This document shows positions 1 to 11,639 of a stretch of DNA of 64,000 nt, one piece after another. The stretch covers positions 11,117,273 through 11,181,272 of the forward strand of contig NC_049989.1 of the NCBI RefSeq assembly GCF_000003815.2, written 5' to 3'. The position numbers were made by a program, and so were the translations under genes. The stretch comes from Branchiostoma floridae. Taxonomy: Eukaryota; Chordata; Leptocardii; Amphioxiformes; Branchiostomatidae. A model generated the notes under the pieces. That model saw nothing but the letters and a program-made list of their open reading frames with translations. It ran no database searches and had not been told where the DNA came from. The number at the start of each line of letters is the position of its first letter. Position 1 is the first letter of the stretch.

Positions 1-683
1 GGCGAATCCACAGCCCGATGGCACACAAAGTTTTGCCTGCACGTAAAGTTATATGGCGTGTCTGTTTGCTCCAAAATCCGTCGGATTCCCTACAAGTTTG
101 TACAGAGGCGGCACTTACCACTTACGGATCCCAAAGATTGCCCATGTTCTGACACGTAACAGCACGTATTTGCACGTACGGCGGGTTGTGCCCTTGGCTT
201 ACCTGAGGAGGGGCCCTCTCATCCAAACAGGGAGCTGTGCCTTGTGGATGTGGCCCCACAGCCGGGACAAGAGGCGGAGGGGGAGCTTCCTGTAGATTTG
301 CACCTGCAACATTTACAAACATCAACAATGCTATTATACTCTTTTCTGAATATAAATTCAGTATTGTTATGGATATGGTTAAATTAAAATCATTTCCATT
401 ATTTTTGTTGTTACTTTGATGGATGGTTTCCCAACATACATTCTTTGTTTTTGTTTATTTGAAAAACCCAATTAAAAACAAAATCAAACAAAAAACATCA
501 AACAATGCAGCCAGAGATGGCAGGCTTCTCCTCTCTCTGCTGCAGTACCAAGGATAACTGCCAGAAGGCCCAAACTTGAACTTTGAAAAGACCTTTGTCT
601 TTCAAAGACCTATACAAATCCAACCAAAAGTTCTAAAGTTATGAATCCACAGACAGACAGACAGACAAAGACACACCAAAGAC

Positions 684-1618
684 CGGTTTACGGAAAAGGC
701 TGGGCTGTCTACCTGGGCTGTCTACCTGGGCTGTCTACATGGGCTGGCTATCACGTCAGGCTACTTGGACCTACGAAAGCCCATTGGGACAAAAGCTGTT
801 TTAGCAGTAGAGCTGTTTTAGCAGTAGGGGTAGCAGTTTGTGCTCAATGAAGAAGCTATGTGTGAAGCTATTGTGTGTGTTACATAACCAAGAGGTTCTG
901 GGTTCAAATCAGTTGATATGCCACCGATCTTGTACCCTTGGGAAGGGCTATTAACACGACTTATCGGGCTGATTGGATTAGTCTTAAGACTGGTGGCTAG
1001 TTGGTCAAAGGCGGCCAGGAGCCGTTCTTTAGTGGCTGTCAGGGTCCAGGCTTCTGCGCCATACATTAGGATCAACAATTGAATTGTGAGGAGCTTAAAA
1101 TAAGCGTTGCTAAAAGTGCAAGGGTCTGGAACTGCTGCCATTTGGTGCTAACTCAGGTGACCTCAATACGACAGCAATTACCCCAGGTGTGGCCATAGGA
1201 CTTAAGGTTTTGAACCACTTACACTGGGAAGGAAGGACTCCTAGTCTTTTCCGTAAGTGTGGTGGGTTCTTTGCCCTATCTGAGGGAGGGCCCTTACCGA
1301 AGCTAGGTACTCTTTTCTCTACCCTAGTGAAGGGAGGAAAGTCGTGTTAAGAGCCCTTCCCAAGTGCACAAGATTGGTGTCATATCAACTGATTCAAACC
1401 CAAACTGATTCAAACAGCTCCTTCACACACTGCCACTTCACACAGCTCGTCACATAATAACACACAGATCCTTCGCTGAGCACAAACAGCCCCTACTGCT
1501 AAAACAGCTTTTGTCCCAATGGGCTTTCGTAGGTCCAAGTAGCCTGACGTGATAGCCAGCCCAGGTAGACAGCCCAGGTAGACAGCCCAGGTAGACAGCC
1601 CAGCCTTTTCCGTAAACC
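684..1618. mobile_element. Fold-back element with imperfect long inverted arms
   Basis: The stretch 684-960 reappears as its reverse complement at about 1340-1618. The outer arm parts share the run GGTTTACGGAAAAGGCTGGG, and the inner parts share a block that includes ATCAGTTGATATG. Each outer arm also carries three to four tandem copies of a 13-base unit, GGGCTGTCTACCT. The middle holds a reverse-transcriptase scrap listed separately. The arms are strong by eye; the class of element and its exact ends are not established. Confidence 0.7.
965..1141 (-). pseudogene. Reverse transcriptase fragment (non-LTR type)
   Basis: The minus-strand frame contains YGAEAWTLTATKERLLAAFD, which resembles the YGxExWTLT...RLxAF block following the reverse-transcriptase palm in many non-LTR retrotransposons. 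Nothing upstream gives the catalytic FxDD block, and the similarity fades after about 50 residues, so this is a remnant. It sits between the arms of the fold-back element, so it was either captured by that element or was the target into which the arms came together. The family is not determined. Confidence 0.55.
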
Positions 1619-4600
1619 CACCAAAAACACCAGATAAACAGCATGAACAAGAGTCATCTTATACTACAATGTATATCATTACTACCAGTGTTGCACAAAT
1701 GCAGTTACTACATGTAGTGACATCCAAACGCCATAACAAGAGATGTGATGTGTGTAGGGCTTAAAGCTGATTAGATTTCCTGTTTTGAAGTGCTTCTTCA
1801 AATCTAATAATCAACAGTGGTATGGTAAACGGAAACGAAGCAAGGCTTCTGCCTGCTAACACTAGTAACTATAATAACTTGCATGAAAGTAGAATTAAAA
1901 ACAACTTGCAAACTCTCACTGGCAAGCTATAAAAAAAATACCATCTTCGTTCATCACGTAAAAACAACATGCAACAATGACACCTACTCCATTGTCCTTT
2001 ACTGATCAATACCAGTCAATACTCATCAATTACTGATGCAGGTGATACAATAGACACCTGGACTGATCAAACCGGTCTCATGCAACTATTATGTTAAATG
2101 CAAAAACAAACACAAAATTATGTCGTAGCAACGTTTAATTCTAGCCATTATTTACTGATCCATGATTTTTTTTATTTTCAAAGAGTGTGTCATTGTGATT
2201 GTAAACACAAGCTAATTTAACAGGGCCCACATATAAATCTGTCTAGGAGTATAGGCCCTGTTTCATGTAAAAAAACCTCCTTAATCATTAATGTCTTTAA
2301 AGTCAGCAGTACAAAGATTTGGCCAGGGATACCCAAACGAATGAGAATGATATTATTCTTGGCATAGAATGGCCATTATTAACACACCAGTCAATGCAGA
2401 TTGTCAATACTTGAACTTGCTGTAACCTCTACGAATTTGCCTACAATATTATGCATTCTAAACAATGATTATGTGCAGTTTATTATACACATGCCCCAGG
2501 CATATTTCTTATCATTGATAAACAAGAAAAAAATCCTAAAAAATGGAGAGATTCTTTACAATATTCAGAACAAAACATAATGATATTTCTCAGTCCAGAC
2601 ACAATGAATAAAATATTTCCATAATACTATAAAATAGCGATGAATCATTTTCCCTAGGCACATGATTATTTAAATGTGCATTTTGTCCTACAAGCAAAGA
2701 TAGAGGTGTGCATTTACATGACCTTTCAATAACAATTCATGCAACCTACAATGTAATGTATTACTATAGGTAGTGTCAAATGTGACCTCAGTATACATAT
2801 GGGACCCATTCCATCTATCCCAAATGTCTAAATCAGAAATACAAACATTTAGAAATTTGAGGAGAACAGAAATAAATGATATGATATTTGTAACAAGAGT
2901 AACGTGTTGATAAAAAATTTGACACCAACCTACAATAGCTGAAATATTCAGATTCAGAGCCTATACAACAATAGCAGACATTTTGAATGGTGTCAGCATT
3001 TGGGGATATTCATGCATAATGATAATAACTACAGTACGCCTGAATGCAAGCAGCTGTAAAATTAGCAAAATCGTGCATAAAACCCGCACCAATTATGTCA
3101 ATATTTCCGTGAGGATTGTAGTATTAAATAATACATATTGTGAACGTGAGCAACAAAGGGTGTGAGATTTAGGTCACCAATAGACAGACACTGTGTGGTT
3201 ACAGAAAACCAAACCACCCACCCGTAGTCTTCCCAGTGCAAGGGGCCATGAAACAAACATCACTCGACTCCTCTCCGCTGTCACAAGCAAAATCTCCCCA
3301 CGCGCCCTCGTCTTTCCATCGTTAGCTACCGTTCATTTCGCTTTCCCGACGACATCGTCACCATCACCGGCACGGAGGCGGGGGGCCGGCAGGACGGATG
3401 CTTCCATTAAGGAAAATGGGTCGAACCAAAGAGACTTACACGGGGGGGAGGCAGAGGCAGAAAGCACTTATCATCTGCTCAATCTGTATAATAGGTCTCA
3501 CAGTTTGCTTTAGAACAACAAATTTAACTTCAATAATGAATTCCTTTTTGTGTAGGTTATAATGTTTTACCAATGTATCTGTTATAAAAAATCTCAATAT
3601 CTAAAAAAAATTCCTGAATCAATTTCCACTCTTCCGTGTTCCCACCATTCCAAGCACTCAAGGGACTGTCATAATTTTTCCCATATTACAAGTATATACA
3701 TCATATACATGCCAATGTGCACAGGGGGTCAAGGGTGGTTGGTTCATATAGACATTGTCTGCTTATCTATCATGCAACCTCAAACCCATTGTCAATTGCT
3801 TTGTAACAGTGGATCATTTAAAACGTTCACTATTTAATAATAATAGGATCACACACAGAACAATAGAATCAAAATTAGCAGCCTTTCACCAGTTGGATAT
3901 ATTATTTTTAATTGTCTGTAAATTTTTTGCAGTTCTTTATTTTTTGTTTAATATACATTTCAATACATTGGCCAATTGGAGGTTTTCAAAGCTGTAAGAC
4001 CCATCTACTACTAGTACATGTACATGTTTGGTTGCTCATTTTCAGCTGTTTTAGTTAACACGTACAGCAATCAATGAAGGAACAGCAAAAAAAAAGATAT
4101 GTTGCTAATGTAGCTATTGAAAATAATGCTATTGAATTAATGCTTGATAATGCTATCGTTAGGCCACATCAATTTAATTTCTTGGTTCACGGATTTTTTC
4201 ATAACAAATATGGAGCGAGAGGGCGAAATAAAAATAAAAATAAAAATTGTAAAATGGTTGGGGTAAAGGTTACGGCTAATCCAAAACATAAAGAAAAAAG
4301 TTTTCAGCTTGAAAAAAGTACAAAAACACTATTTTTGTACAGTAACAGCACCTGTACCCACACTTTAAGGAGCTTATGATATAAAGGCCAATTTGCTACA
4401 CCAGAAAGTTGGTGAATGGTTTCATTAATGGTGAAAATTTGCTGAGTGGTAATTTTTATTTTTTTATTTTTTTTTTTTAAAATAGGAGCGAGCGAATCCG
4501 TGAACCAAGACATTAAATCAGTATGGCCTTACAGTAAGAGCTGAAGGCAACTCAATCAGGGTAGCAATGAATATCAAATTGTTTGTATGAATGGAATATA

Positions 4601-5015
4601 ATAAATAAAAACCTTGAATTTTCCGGTACATATATTTAATTTTTCACTATTTGTGACGTATAAAAGTGCTCAAATATTAACTCCATTGGTGACTGGTAAG
4701 CAAATGAAAAATCAGGTGACATTGGGAAGATAAGCTTTGAGTGACAGGTCATTGTTTCACAACAGCAAGAGCCATTTAATGACTAGCTTTTAAAAACGTT
4801 TAAAAACTGCAAACAAAGTTTTGCAGAGCACAGAAGTTGACCCTTGTTAAACCCCATACAGAGCCATAAGACTCTGACTTCTAAACTCTTGATCTTATCG
4901 TCCTGTAAAAACTGCCCAAGAAGACCACCTAGGCGACTGATAAGAGTCTGGTCTATATAAACTGGTGGTTACAATAAGTAGGTAAATTAAGGCTTGTGTC
5001 AATTGGAAAAATTAT
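1619..5015. other. AT-rich stretch with no gene recognised
   Basis: No open frame here has recognisable protein similarity. A GC-richer patch at about 3230-3460 contains a GTAAGT donor-like site on the minus strand (near 3440), but I could not connect it to an exon. Runs of A or T and short simple repeats are common. Confidence 0.5.
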
Positions 5016-5158
5016 CTACAAAAAGTGCAGCCTCTTTCACCGACGTTGATTTGCGATCTGGGAATACTGGGGCCCGAGGTACAAGCCCCTCGGTATACCC
5101 CCCAAAAAAACAACTTTCGCCAAGGCCCCAGAGACGTCGGTGAAGGCTACAAAAAGTG
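5016..5158. mobile_element. 119-bp insertion with inverted ends and a 12-bp flanking direct repeat
   Basis: CTACAAAAAGTG occurs at 5016-5027 and again at 5147-5158. The 119 bases between them begin with CAGCCTCTTTCACCGACGT and end with ACGTCGGTGAAGG, so the ends are near inverted repeats. This is the layout of a short inserted element with a 12-bp target-site duplication. It is too short to code. I do not recognise the family. Confidence 0.6.
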
Positions 5159-6251
5159 GCTATATTGGCCAGGTGGAACTTAAATTGTAGTGATGGTCAT
5201 TTGTACAGGTTTGACTCAACAATTTTAGATCCTACTGTAGAATTATATGATTTTGATATATTAACGCATCAAGAAAGTCAGGGGTCTCCCCAGAAAATTT
5301 TAGGGGAGTGGTGCTGGAGGCCGCGCTGCGGCCGATGCAACATAACGCGTGGCTATGAGGGGGAAGTGGTTCGGAGAGGCAGGATTCCTGGAGAAGCTGT
5401 TGCATTTTGCCTTAATGAATCACAATTTGAAGCCTTCCCCTGACACTTAAGCTTTAAAATCTTTCAAATTCAGACCAATTGACTTAAGTATAATATATGT
5501 CCAAGTTAAGTACATTTTCAATATAAACTATAAGCTATATCTATTGAAATATAAAAGGAAATGCAACTTGACATGTTAATTAATCTAGGACTAGTAGGAG
5601 GCTCTTTTCAACAACAAACAAAATAAAAACTTATCACCCGCATTTATACAGTAAAGTTTTCCACCATACTAGGCCACCTTGCTGAGTGAAAATTGCAAAC
5701 AGAAATGTCACAAAACCAGAATTTTTGATGGGAAAGAAAGGCAAGGGATACATTTTGGGTAGAAATCATGGCAAATCACCATATAGGAGCCTTTTAGAAG
5801 CTTGGCAACACTACTAGCATAACATAAAGATAAACAAGGTCTATTGTCTGTTTTTTCTCAGTCTTCCTTGTCTTGAAAAACAGGTTTTTAATGAGATTAT
5901 CATATGCGAAAGTCACCAACATCTATTGTCTACACGCATAACAATAGGACAAAAACAAAGGAGTGTGATTTTTGCTGCCAACCCAAGCCCACTGACACAA
6001 AGGAAGGGTGAATGTGTCCATTTCTCTGCAAAATATGAGACCTCTCTCACTCAAACTTCAGGGAATTCAGTTGTTTTTCCCCCTAGTTGCCCTCAAAAGA
6101 CATAGAGAAACCCATAGAGTTGAAAATTGGGGGAGAGTGGCGCCAGGATTTTCGGGAGTGGCGCAGCGCCGTTGTTCCACTCTGTAGGGAGACCCCTGAA
6201 AGTTCTACAACTCATTATATCATCAGAACACATAATCAGTTATACATGTAC
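5159..6251. other. No gene recognised
   Basis: The stretch holds related repeat pieces at about 5280-5350 and 6125-6190 (both with GGGAGTGG-type blocks and GC-rich palindromic bits). I see no convincing exon. Confidence 0.4.
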
Positions 6252-6473
6252 CTTCTTGAAATGCTTCCTTCCCTTTATACCATTTCTCTTCTTCCTGATA
6301 ACACGCAGTGCACCAAAGTTTCCCAGCCGTAGAAGGCCCCTCCTCAACACAAGTTCATTTCCAACCGCAGCAGTTCTCATGATCAACCTCCCAGCCTTGC
6401 CAGTCTTAGTACTCTTACCCAACAGTTTGCCACTCAGTGACTTAAGTCTTCCCAACGTAGCGGCCAAAAACTC
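6252..6473 (-). CDS. Candidate internal exon of unknown, very basic protein
   Basis: On the minus strand a 74-codon open stretch lies exactly between an acceptor (TGCCAG before 6473) and a donor (GTACAT after 6252), with phase 0 at both ends. The peptide begins EFLAATLGRLKSLSGKLLGK and is rich in Lys, Arg and Gly. It is not a part of PISD that I recognise, although its phase would fit after the last PISD-like exon. It may equally be a chance open frame. No domain is recognised. Confidence 0.2.
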
Positions 6474-7314
6474 CTGGCATTTTCCTTACATAAATAGGCT
6501 TTAGGATACCAACTAAAAGCTTGTAGCGCAGTGGGTGCCCCTACCAACTTATGGACTCAAAATCTACTTTCTCTGACTCAAAACACAAAAGAATGAACAG
6601 TTCTGAAAATCACAGTCCCTTCCTGCCCCTGCTCGAGTCAGCTGATTTTTGTGTATGATGTAACATCTGTGTTTACTTGATAGGAGGGGAAGTCTAGGGG
6701 TACTGGATGAGGTCATCACTAATGTGTAGGCACTGGCTTAGTTAGGCAGAAATGGTGCATGGAGTCTATTCTTAGAAGTGGGACCGTAACAGTTACTGGG
6801 CAGAAGTACGCAACTAGTTAGGCAAATATGCAGATTGGAAGGCTGTACAAGGAGGTTTCCTGTAAATGCATTCAAATTTGTGGTAGTATGATCGGCGTGT
6901 TTTCATGGTAACTTTTTCATTGTGAGCTTTAAACCACTGCAAAAATGAATTGTTCCATCTTCTGCCTTGTCTCAACCTCAACTTTAGAAAAAAGAAACAC
7001 AGTGAACCCTCTGTTTTTCCCCTAACCCAAGATTACCACAAAATTAGATGTAACGTACCTACAGCATAAAGAAAAAAATAAGGAATATGTGAATCTAATG
7101 AAAGATTCAAACTGCAGTTTTGATGATAGTCACTAGGGGACTTCAGATATCTGGCAATTGCTTCCTTTGACATTGACCTGCCCATATACAAAAAGTCACA
7201 ACAAAAAGATCAAATAAACCAAAAGAGGGTATCATAGATTCATACACAAACATCGTGACTATAGCTTGTCCAGCACAGGAGACAACAAAGCCAAAAGTGA
7301 TGCTGCAGTATTAA

Positions 7315-8345
7315 GAGTCATTGCACGAGAAAACCAGGCAAAACCAGGCAGAGGCCGGAAGATGGGGGTCGGCCAAATCGGCTCATACTTTGTATGTGTG
7401 ATAGGTATGTGGAACTATGAACAGCCATATAGTTAAAACCCTCCAGCTATTTTTCGTTATGGCGTTCTGGGGACCCCCTCAGAGACCCTCGAAAATCCAA
7501 CAATTCATGGCTGAAAATTACTGAAATTGCGATGGCTATCCTGAAAAATTTACATAAGATACGAACCTACTTTTTATATTTCCATATAGCATAGGTCCTT
7601 AAGTTTTACAAACCAAAAGTTGAAGATGATACATGAAAGTTAAGAGGGTGTACAAGGGGGTTACCTGAACCACTGAAAGCAGATTTTTTATCACTGTAAA
7701 TTTTAGTGATTTTTAAGGCCCATTATCTGCTATACCCAGTGGCTCTGGTGAATGATTTTACTGTTGCTGGAGAGAGGAACATCTACTTATTCAAAAACAA
7801 TCATAACCTATTTGGGCCATACATAACGTAAGCCGTGAGAGGGGGGTCTTTATGGGGATTTTTCGAGATTTTGGCTATAAAAAATCAGGTGTTTATATTA
7901 CACTTTGGTGGTAAGTCATGGCAAATGTTTGTGTAGTCGTTTGTAAATCATGCATGACTGTCATAGATACCGTGATTGATTGGTTATGTTATTTGGGGCT
8001 CCACATGGGGGTTATAGGGATACTTAAAAAGGAATTTTGCTGATTTTTCACATTCTTATTATTGCTTTCTATTGTGATTAAGCCGGTACCTTCCTAAATC
8101 ACTTTGCATATACCTACTTTGTCGTCCCCAAGTGAAAAGGCTCTGCATGGGGGTTACCAGGTGTCCACAAATGTAATACAATTTAATAAACAGAGCACAT
8201 AGATGCATACCTACATTATAAATGTTGAAACAAGACCACGACAAAAGTAAAAATTGATACTATTTTGGGATGGATACATGTGCATTGTACTTTTTTTTAT
8301 CAATTACGGAATACATTACAGGTGCTGTCCACCAATGGCGTGTTA
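7315..8345 (+). repeat. Left terminal inverted repeat of the 3.5-kb element
   Basis: This is the reverse complement of 9790-10824. Similarity is near complete from the outer end to about 8240 and then patchy up to the shared CACCAATGGCGTGTTA. Confidence 0.75.
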
Positions 8346-9789
8346 GTTTGTCTGACTATTCATTCATCGCTAAAATATCCTGTTGCTTTTTTCTATGTGG
8401 ATAACATGGCCAAATAATGTCATACATGTATCATCGTTTTTACTGTACCCTGGAGGTGGCGGCCCTGAAAAGGATACACTAATCCTGTTGCCGTCACCTT
8501 TCAGATTTTTTTCTCAGAAGCTTTAATAAATAAATAAAAAAAAGTTGCATTCATTATAAAATCAGGTGAGGTATTGTAGTCAGGAAGGATGAACAAATGA
8601 CAAAATGAGTATGATATGCCAAACAACAGATTCTTGATTTTCGTTCCTTCACATCTTAATTCTTGTTTGTCACTGAAATTGACGTTCGTATTCTATGCAT
8701 ATGATATATATTGTTACACATTTGCTTATCCTTTTACAGTCTATGGTAAATATTTGTTCATATTGTAGCTGCTTTATTTGATTTACAGTATAGTTTGATT
8801 TTTTTCTAATTGGAAATGGCCCATAACTGACGTGCACACGGATGTTATCCCAATCAACCTGCGATATGGCCTATAGTCAAGCCAAAAGCAAATTCCAACC
8901 CTTTACACATAGTAACACATAATGAATCATTCGATCTGCAAAATACAACAACACAAGAAATTAGATAAAACGCATGTTTAAATGCATTCTAACAAAAAAG
9001 AAAAGTTTATTTTTTTGGACTATTGATAAAAAAAGCATTATCTGATTAAACCATCAACTGTAATTGCTAACAGATTCTGTTCAGACCTAAAACTTCAAAT
9101 GCAATTGAGTAGAAAACTCTTGAAAACTTTTTTATATTTCAATTTTGCTCAAACACAACGAAAACTCTAACAAATGACAAAAAGATCAATTTGCACATGT
9201 ACATGTACCAAGGATTTAGTCTCCAATGCCTGTATAAAATGACCTTTTTTGTCACGGAGCCTGTACTGGGCAGATGAAAATGGTTTGATATACGATTTAG
9301 TTGCTTTAGCTTTGATAATTCGAGGCCTTTGGTTGCAAGTTCACTAAAGTTAATATCTTTAAACATGAAAGGATGTATGTAGTCAATGCTAGTATTCAGT
9401 GTGCTTGCAGTTCCTGCCACTCGTCTTCCTCTCCTATCTCCCCGAGTATATTGCCACCGTGTCAATGGCTACAGCATCTGTGCTGATTCTGTGCTGCTGA
9501 AAGTTTAGAAAAATATTGTAATCTGTGCGCCACTCACTGGGCTGGAACAACAGCTTCACATCAGCTCCCCTACCTAGCGACCAGGGCCACTTGACTATCA
9601 TCAGCTTTCAGGCCAGACATAGGCCGGGCAATCCTAGGCACGGGCAATCCTAGGCACGTGACTGTATGAGTGCAAATTGTGTTTTTTTGTAATTTGTTCC
9701 TTTCATTCTTTTGTAGCATACTTTTTACCCAAGGCTTTGTTTTTTGTCCTTATGGTGAAAAATGCATAGCCAGGCATACTAACATAATA
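8346..9789. other. Interior of the long-TIR element, no transposase seen
   Basis: The longest open frame is 108 codons on the minus strand (9139-9465), with no recognised motif. A small tandem duplication of GGGCAATCCTAGGCAC lies at about 9627-9658. Confidence 0.5.
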
Positions 9790-10824
9790 GTAACACGCCA
9801 TTGGTGAACGGCACTTTGTCTATAGCAGTATACCTAAACTGTACACTATGGCATACCAAAATTGATAAAATCCCAAAATAGCATTCATGTTTACTTTTGT
9901 CGTGGTCTTGTTTCAACATTTATAATGTAGGTATGCATCCATGTGCTCTGTTTATTAAATTATATCACATTTGTGGACACCTGGTAACCCCCATGCATAG
10001 CCTTTTCACTTGGGCACGTAGTAGGTATAAGTAAAGTATATGCAAAGTGATTTAGGAAGGTACCGGCTTAATCACAATAGAAAGCAATAATAAGAATGTG
10101 AAAAATCAGCAAAATTCCTTTTTAAGTATCCCTATAACCCCCATGTGGAGCCCCAAATAACATAACCAATCAATCACGGTATCTATGACAGTCATGCATG
10201 ATTTACAAACGACTACACAAACATTTGCCATGACTTACCACCAAAGTGTAATATAAACACCTGATTTTTTATAGCCAAAATCTCGAAAAATCCCCATAAA
10301 GACCCCCCTCTCACGGCTTACGTTATGTATGGCCCAAATAGGTTATGATTGTTTTTGAATAAGTAGATGTTCCTCTCTCCAGCAACAGTAAAATCATTCA
10401 CCAGAGCCACTGGGTATAGCAGATAATGGGCCTTAAAAATCACTAAAATTTACAGTGATAAAAAATCTGCTTTCAGTGGTTCAGGTAACCCCCTTGTACA
10501 CCCTCTTAACTTTCATGTATCATCTTCAACTTTTGGTTTGTAAAACTTAAGGACCTATGCTATATGGAAATATAAAAAGTAGGTTCGTATCTTATGTAAA
10601 TTTTTCAGGATAGCCATCGCAATTTCAGTAATTTTCAGCCATGAATTGTTGGATTTTCGAGGGTCTCTGAGGGGGTCCCCAGAACGCCATAACGAAAAAT
10701 AGCTGGAGGGTTTTAACTATATGGCTGTTCATAGTTCCACATACCTATCACACATACAAAGTATGAGCCGATTTGGCCGACCCCCATCTTCCGGCCTCTG
10801 CCTGGTTTTCTCGTGCAATGACTC
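9790..10824 (-). repeat. Right terminal inverted repeat of the 3.5-kb element
   Basis: This is the partner arm of 7315-8345 in opposite orientation. It ends at the TTAA at 10825. Confidence 0.75.
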
Positions 10825-10867
10825 TTAAGTAAGTTGCTAGGGGGCCCTAACTCCAACCATTTTGTAG

Positions 10868-11316
10868 GTGGGTGGGTACCGGTACAGAAAATTCAGGTAC
10901 AGGTATGGTCCAGGTCAAGAAGATGGGTCCAGGTCTGGACCTGGACCTGATTGTCTGTGAAAACTTGTGAATGGACGATACACGAAACAATAGTCTATTT
11001 CACTTCTGTTTTGTGACTTCCACTGATATTTTACAATCCTATCTTCATGTAAACAACACTATTAAACTTCAACCAACTTTGACTGTAGAAACTTGGTAAA
11101 AATGATGATTAACTCTCCTTTACTTTGCTCTTGTTATTTTTTTGGAGCAGTAAGCCACAAAACTTGTAAAACTACTAAAAGCCTGATGATATAATCTATT
11201 ATTTTCTAATCGGTCCAAGATCCGGTCCACTGATTTTTATCAGGTCCAGTTTTTCTGGACCAGTCCAAGAAGAAAAGGGGGTTTTGTACCAGTACACCGT
11301 ACCGGTAGCCACCCCT
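10868..11316. mobile_element. MITE copy with GGTGGGTACCGGTAC ends
   Basis: The left end reads GGTGGGTACCGGTACAGAAA and the right end GTACCGGTAGCCACCCC, so the termini are inverted repeats. The body, including GGTCCAGGTCTGGACCTGGA, matches a second copy at 31840-32273 in the same orientation. It is non-coding. Confidence 0.65.
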
Positions 11317-11340
11317 AGGTATAACCAATATTTGATCAAG

Positions 11341-11630
11341 AACATAAGAGTTTTCTTTTACACAACCAGTTTTTCTCACCTGCTGATGTTTCGATGTCTG
11401 TCAGACATCTTCTTCAGAGCTTCTACCCAGAGTTCTGCTTCTTGCCGCTATATGTAGCCAATGTAGGTGGTGCTTTAGCGGCGAGAACACTATTCCAAAC
11501 ATCGACTACATATAGCATCGATAAGCAGGTGAGAAAAACGTCAGCAGGTGAGAAAAACTGGTTGTGTAAAAGAAAACTCTTATGTCCTATGATCTACCGA
11601 CATGATGAAATTATTTTTGGAAATATGTGA
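11341..11630. mobile_element. Fold-back repeat, possible Penelope-like terminal fragment
   Basis: A block containing TTTTACACAACCAGTTTTTC (about 11341-11390) returns inverted at about 11536-11586. Inside, the minus strand carries CTGAAGA, a GATGTCTG/CAGACATC hairpin and GAAAC. The right end contains TGATGAAATTATTTTTGG, shared in inverted form with the repeat at 44281-44620. Such hairpins and ends occur in Penelope-like retroelements, but no coding part is present and the class is an inference. Confidence 0.45.
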
Positions 11631-11639
11631 TCAACTTAC

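Larger units (their letters stand above)
7311..10828. mobile_element. 3.5-kb DNA element with about 1-kb terminal inverted repeats
   Basis: Bases 7315-8345 return, reverse-complemented and with only scattered differences, at 9790-10824. The outer ends are GAGTCATTGCACGAGAAAAC on both sides. Each end is bordered by TTAA (7311-7314 and 10825-10828), as a TTAA target-site duplication would be. The left arm has an extra 10-base copy of AAACCAGGCA near 7332. The arms diverge toward the centre. The 1.4-kb interior has no transposase I can recognise, so the element looks non-autonomous. TTAA targeting is typical of piggyBac elements, but the terminal bases are not the usual piggyBac ones. Confidence 0.75.

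Noticed and set aside
3193-3513. 106-codon open frame in a GC-rich patch
   Set aside because: No recognisable domain and no plausible splice partners.
4840-4935. Minus-strand peptide TLISRLGGLLGQFLQDD, considered as the next PISD exon
   Set aside because: The acceptor and phase fit, but the match to the PISD segment is loose, the Trp/Gly spacing is wrong, and no donor or further exons support it.
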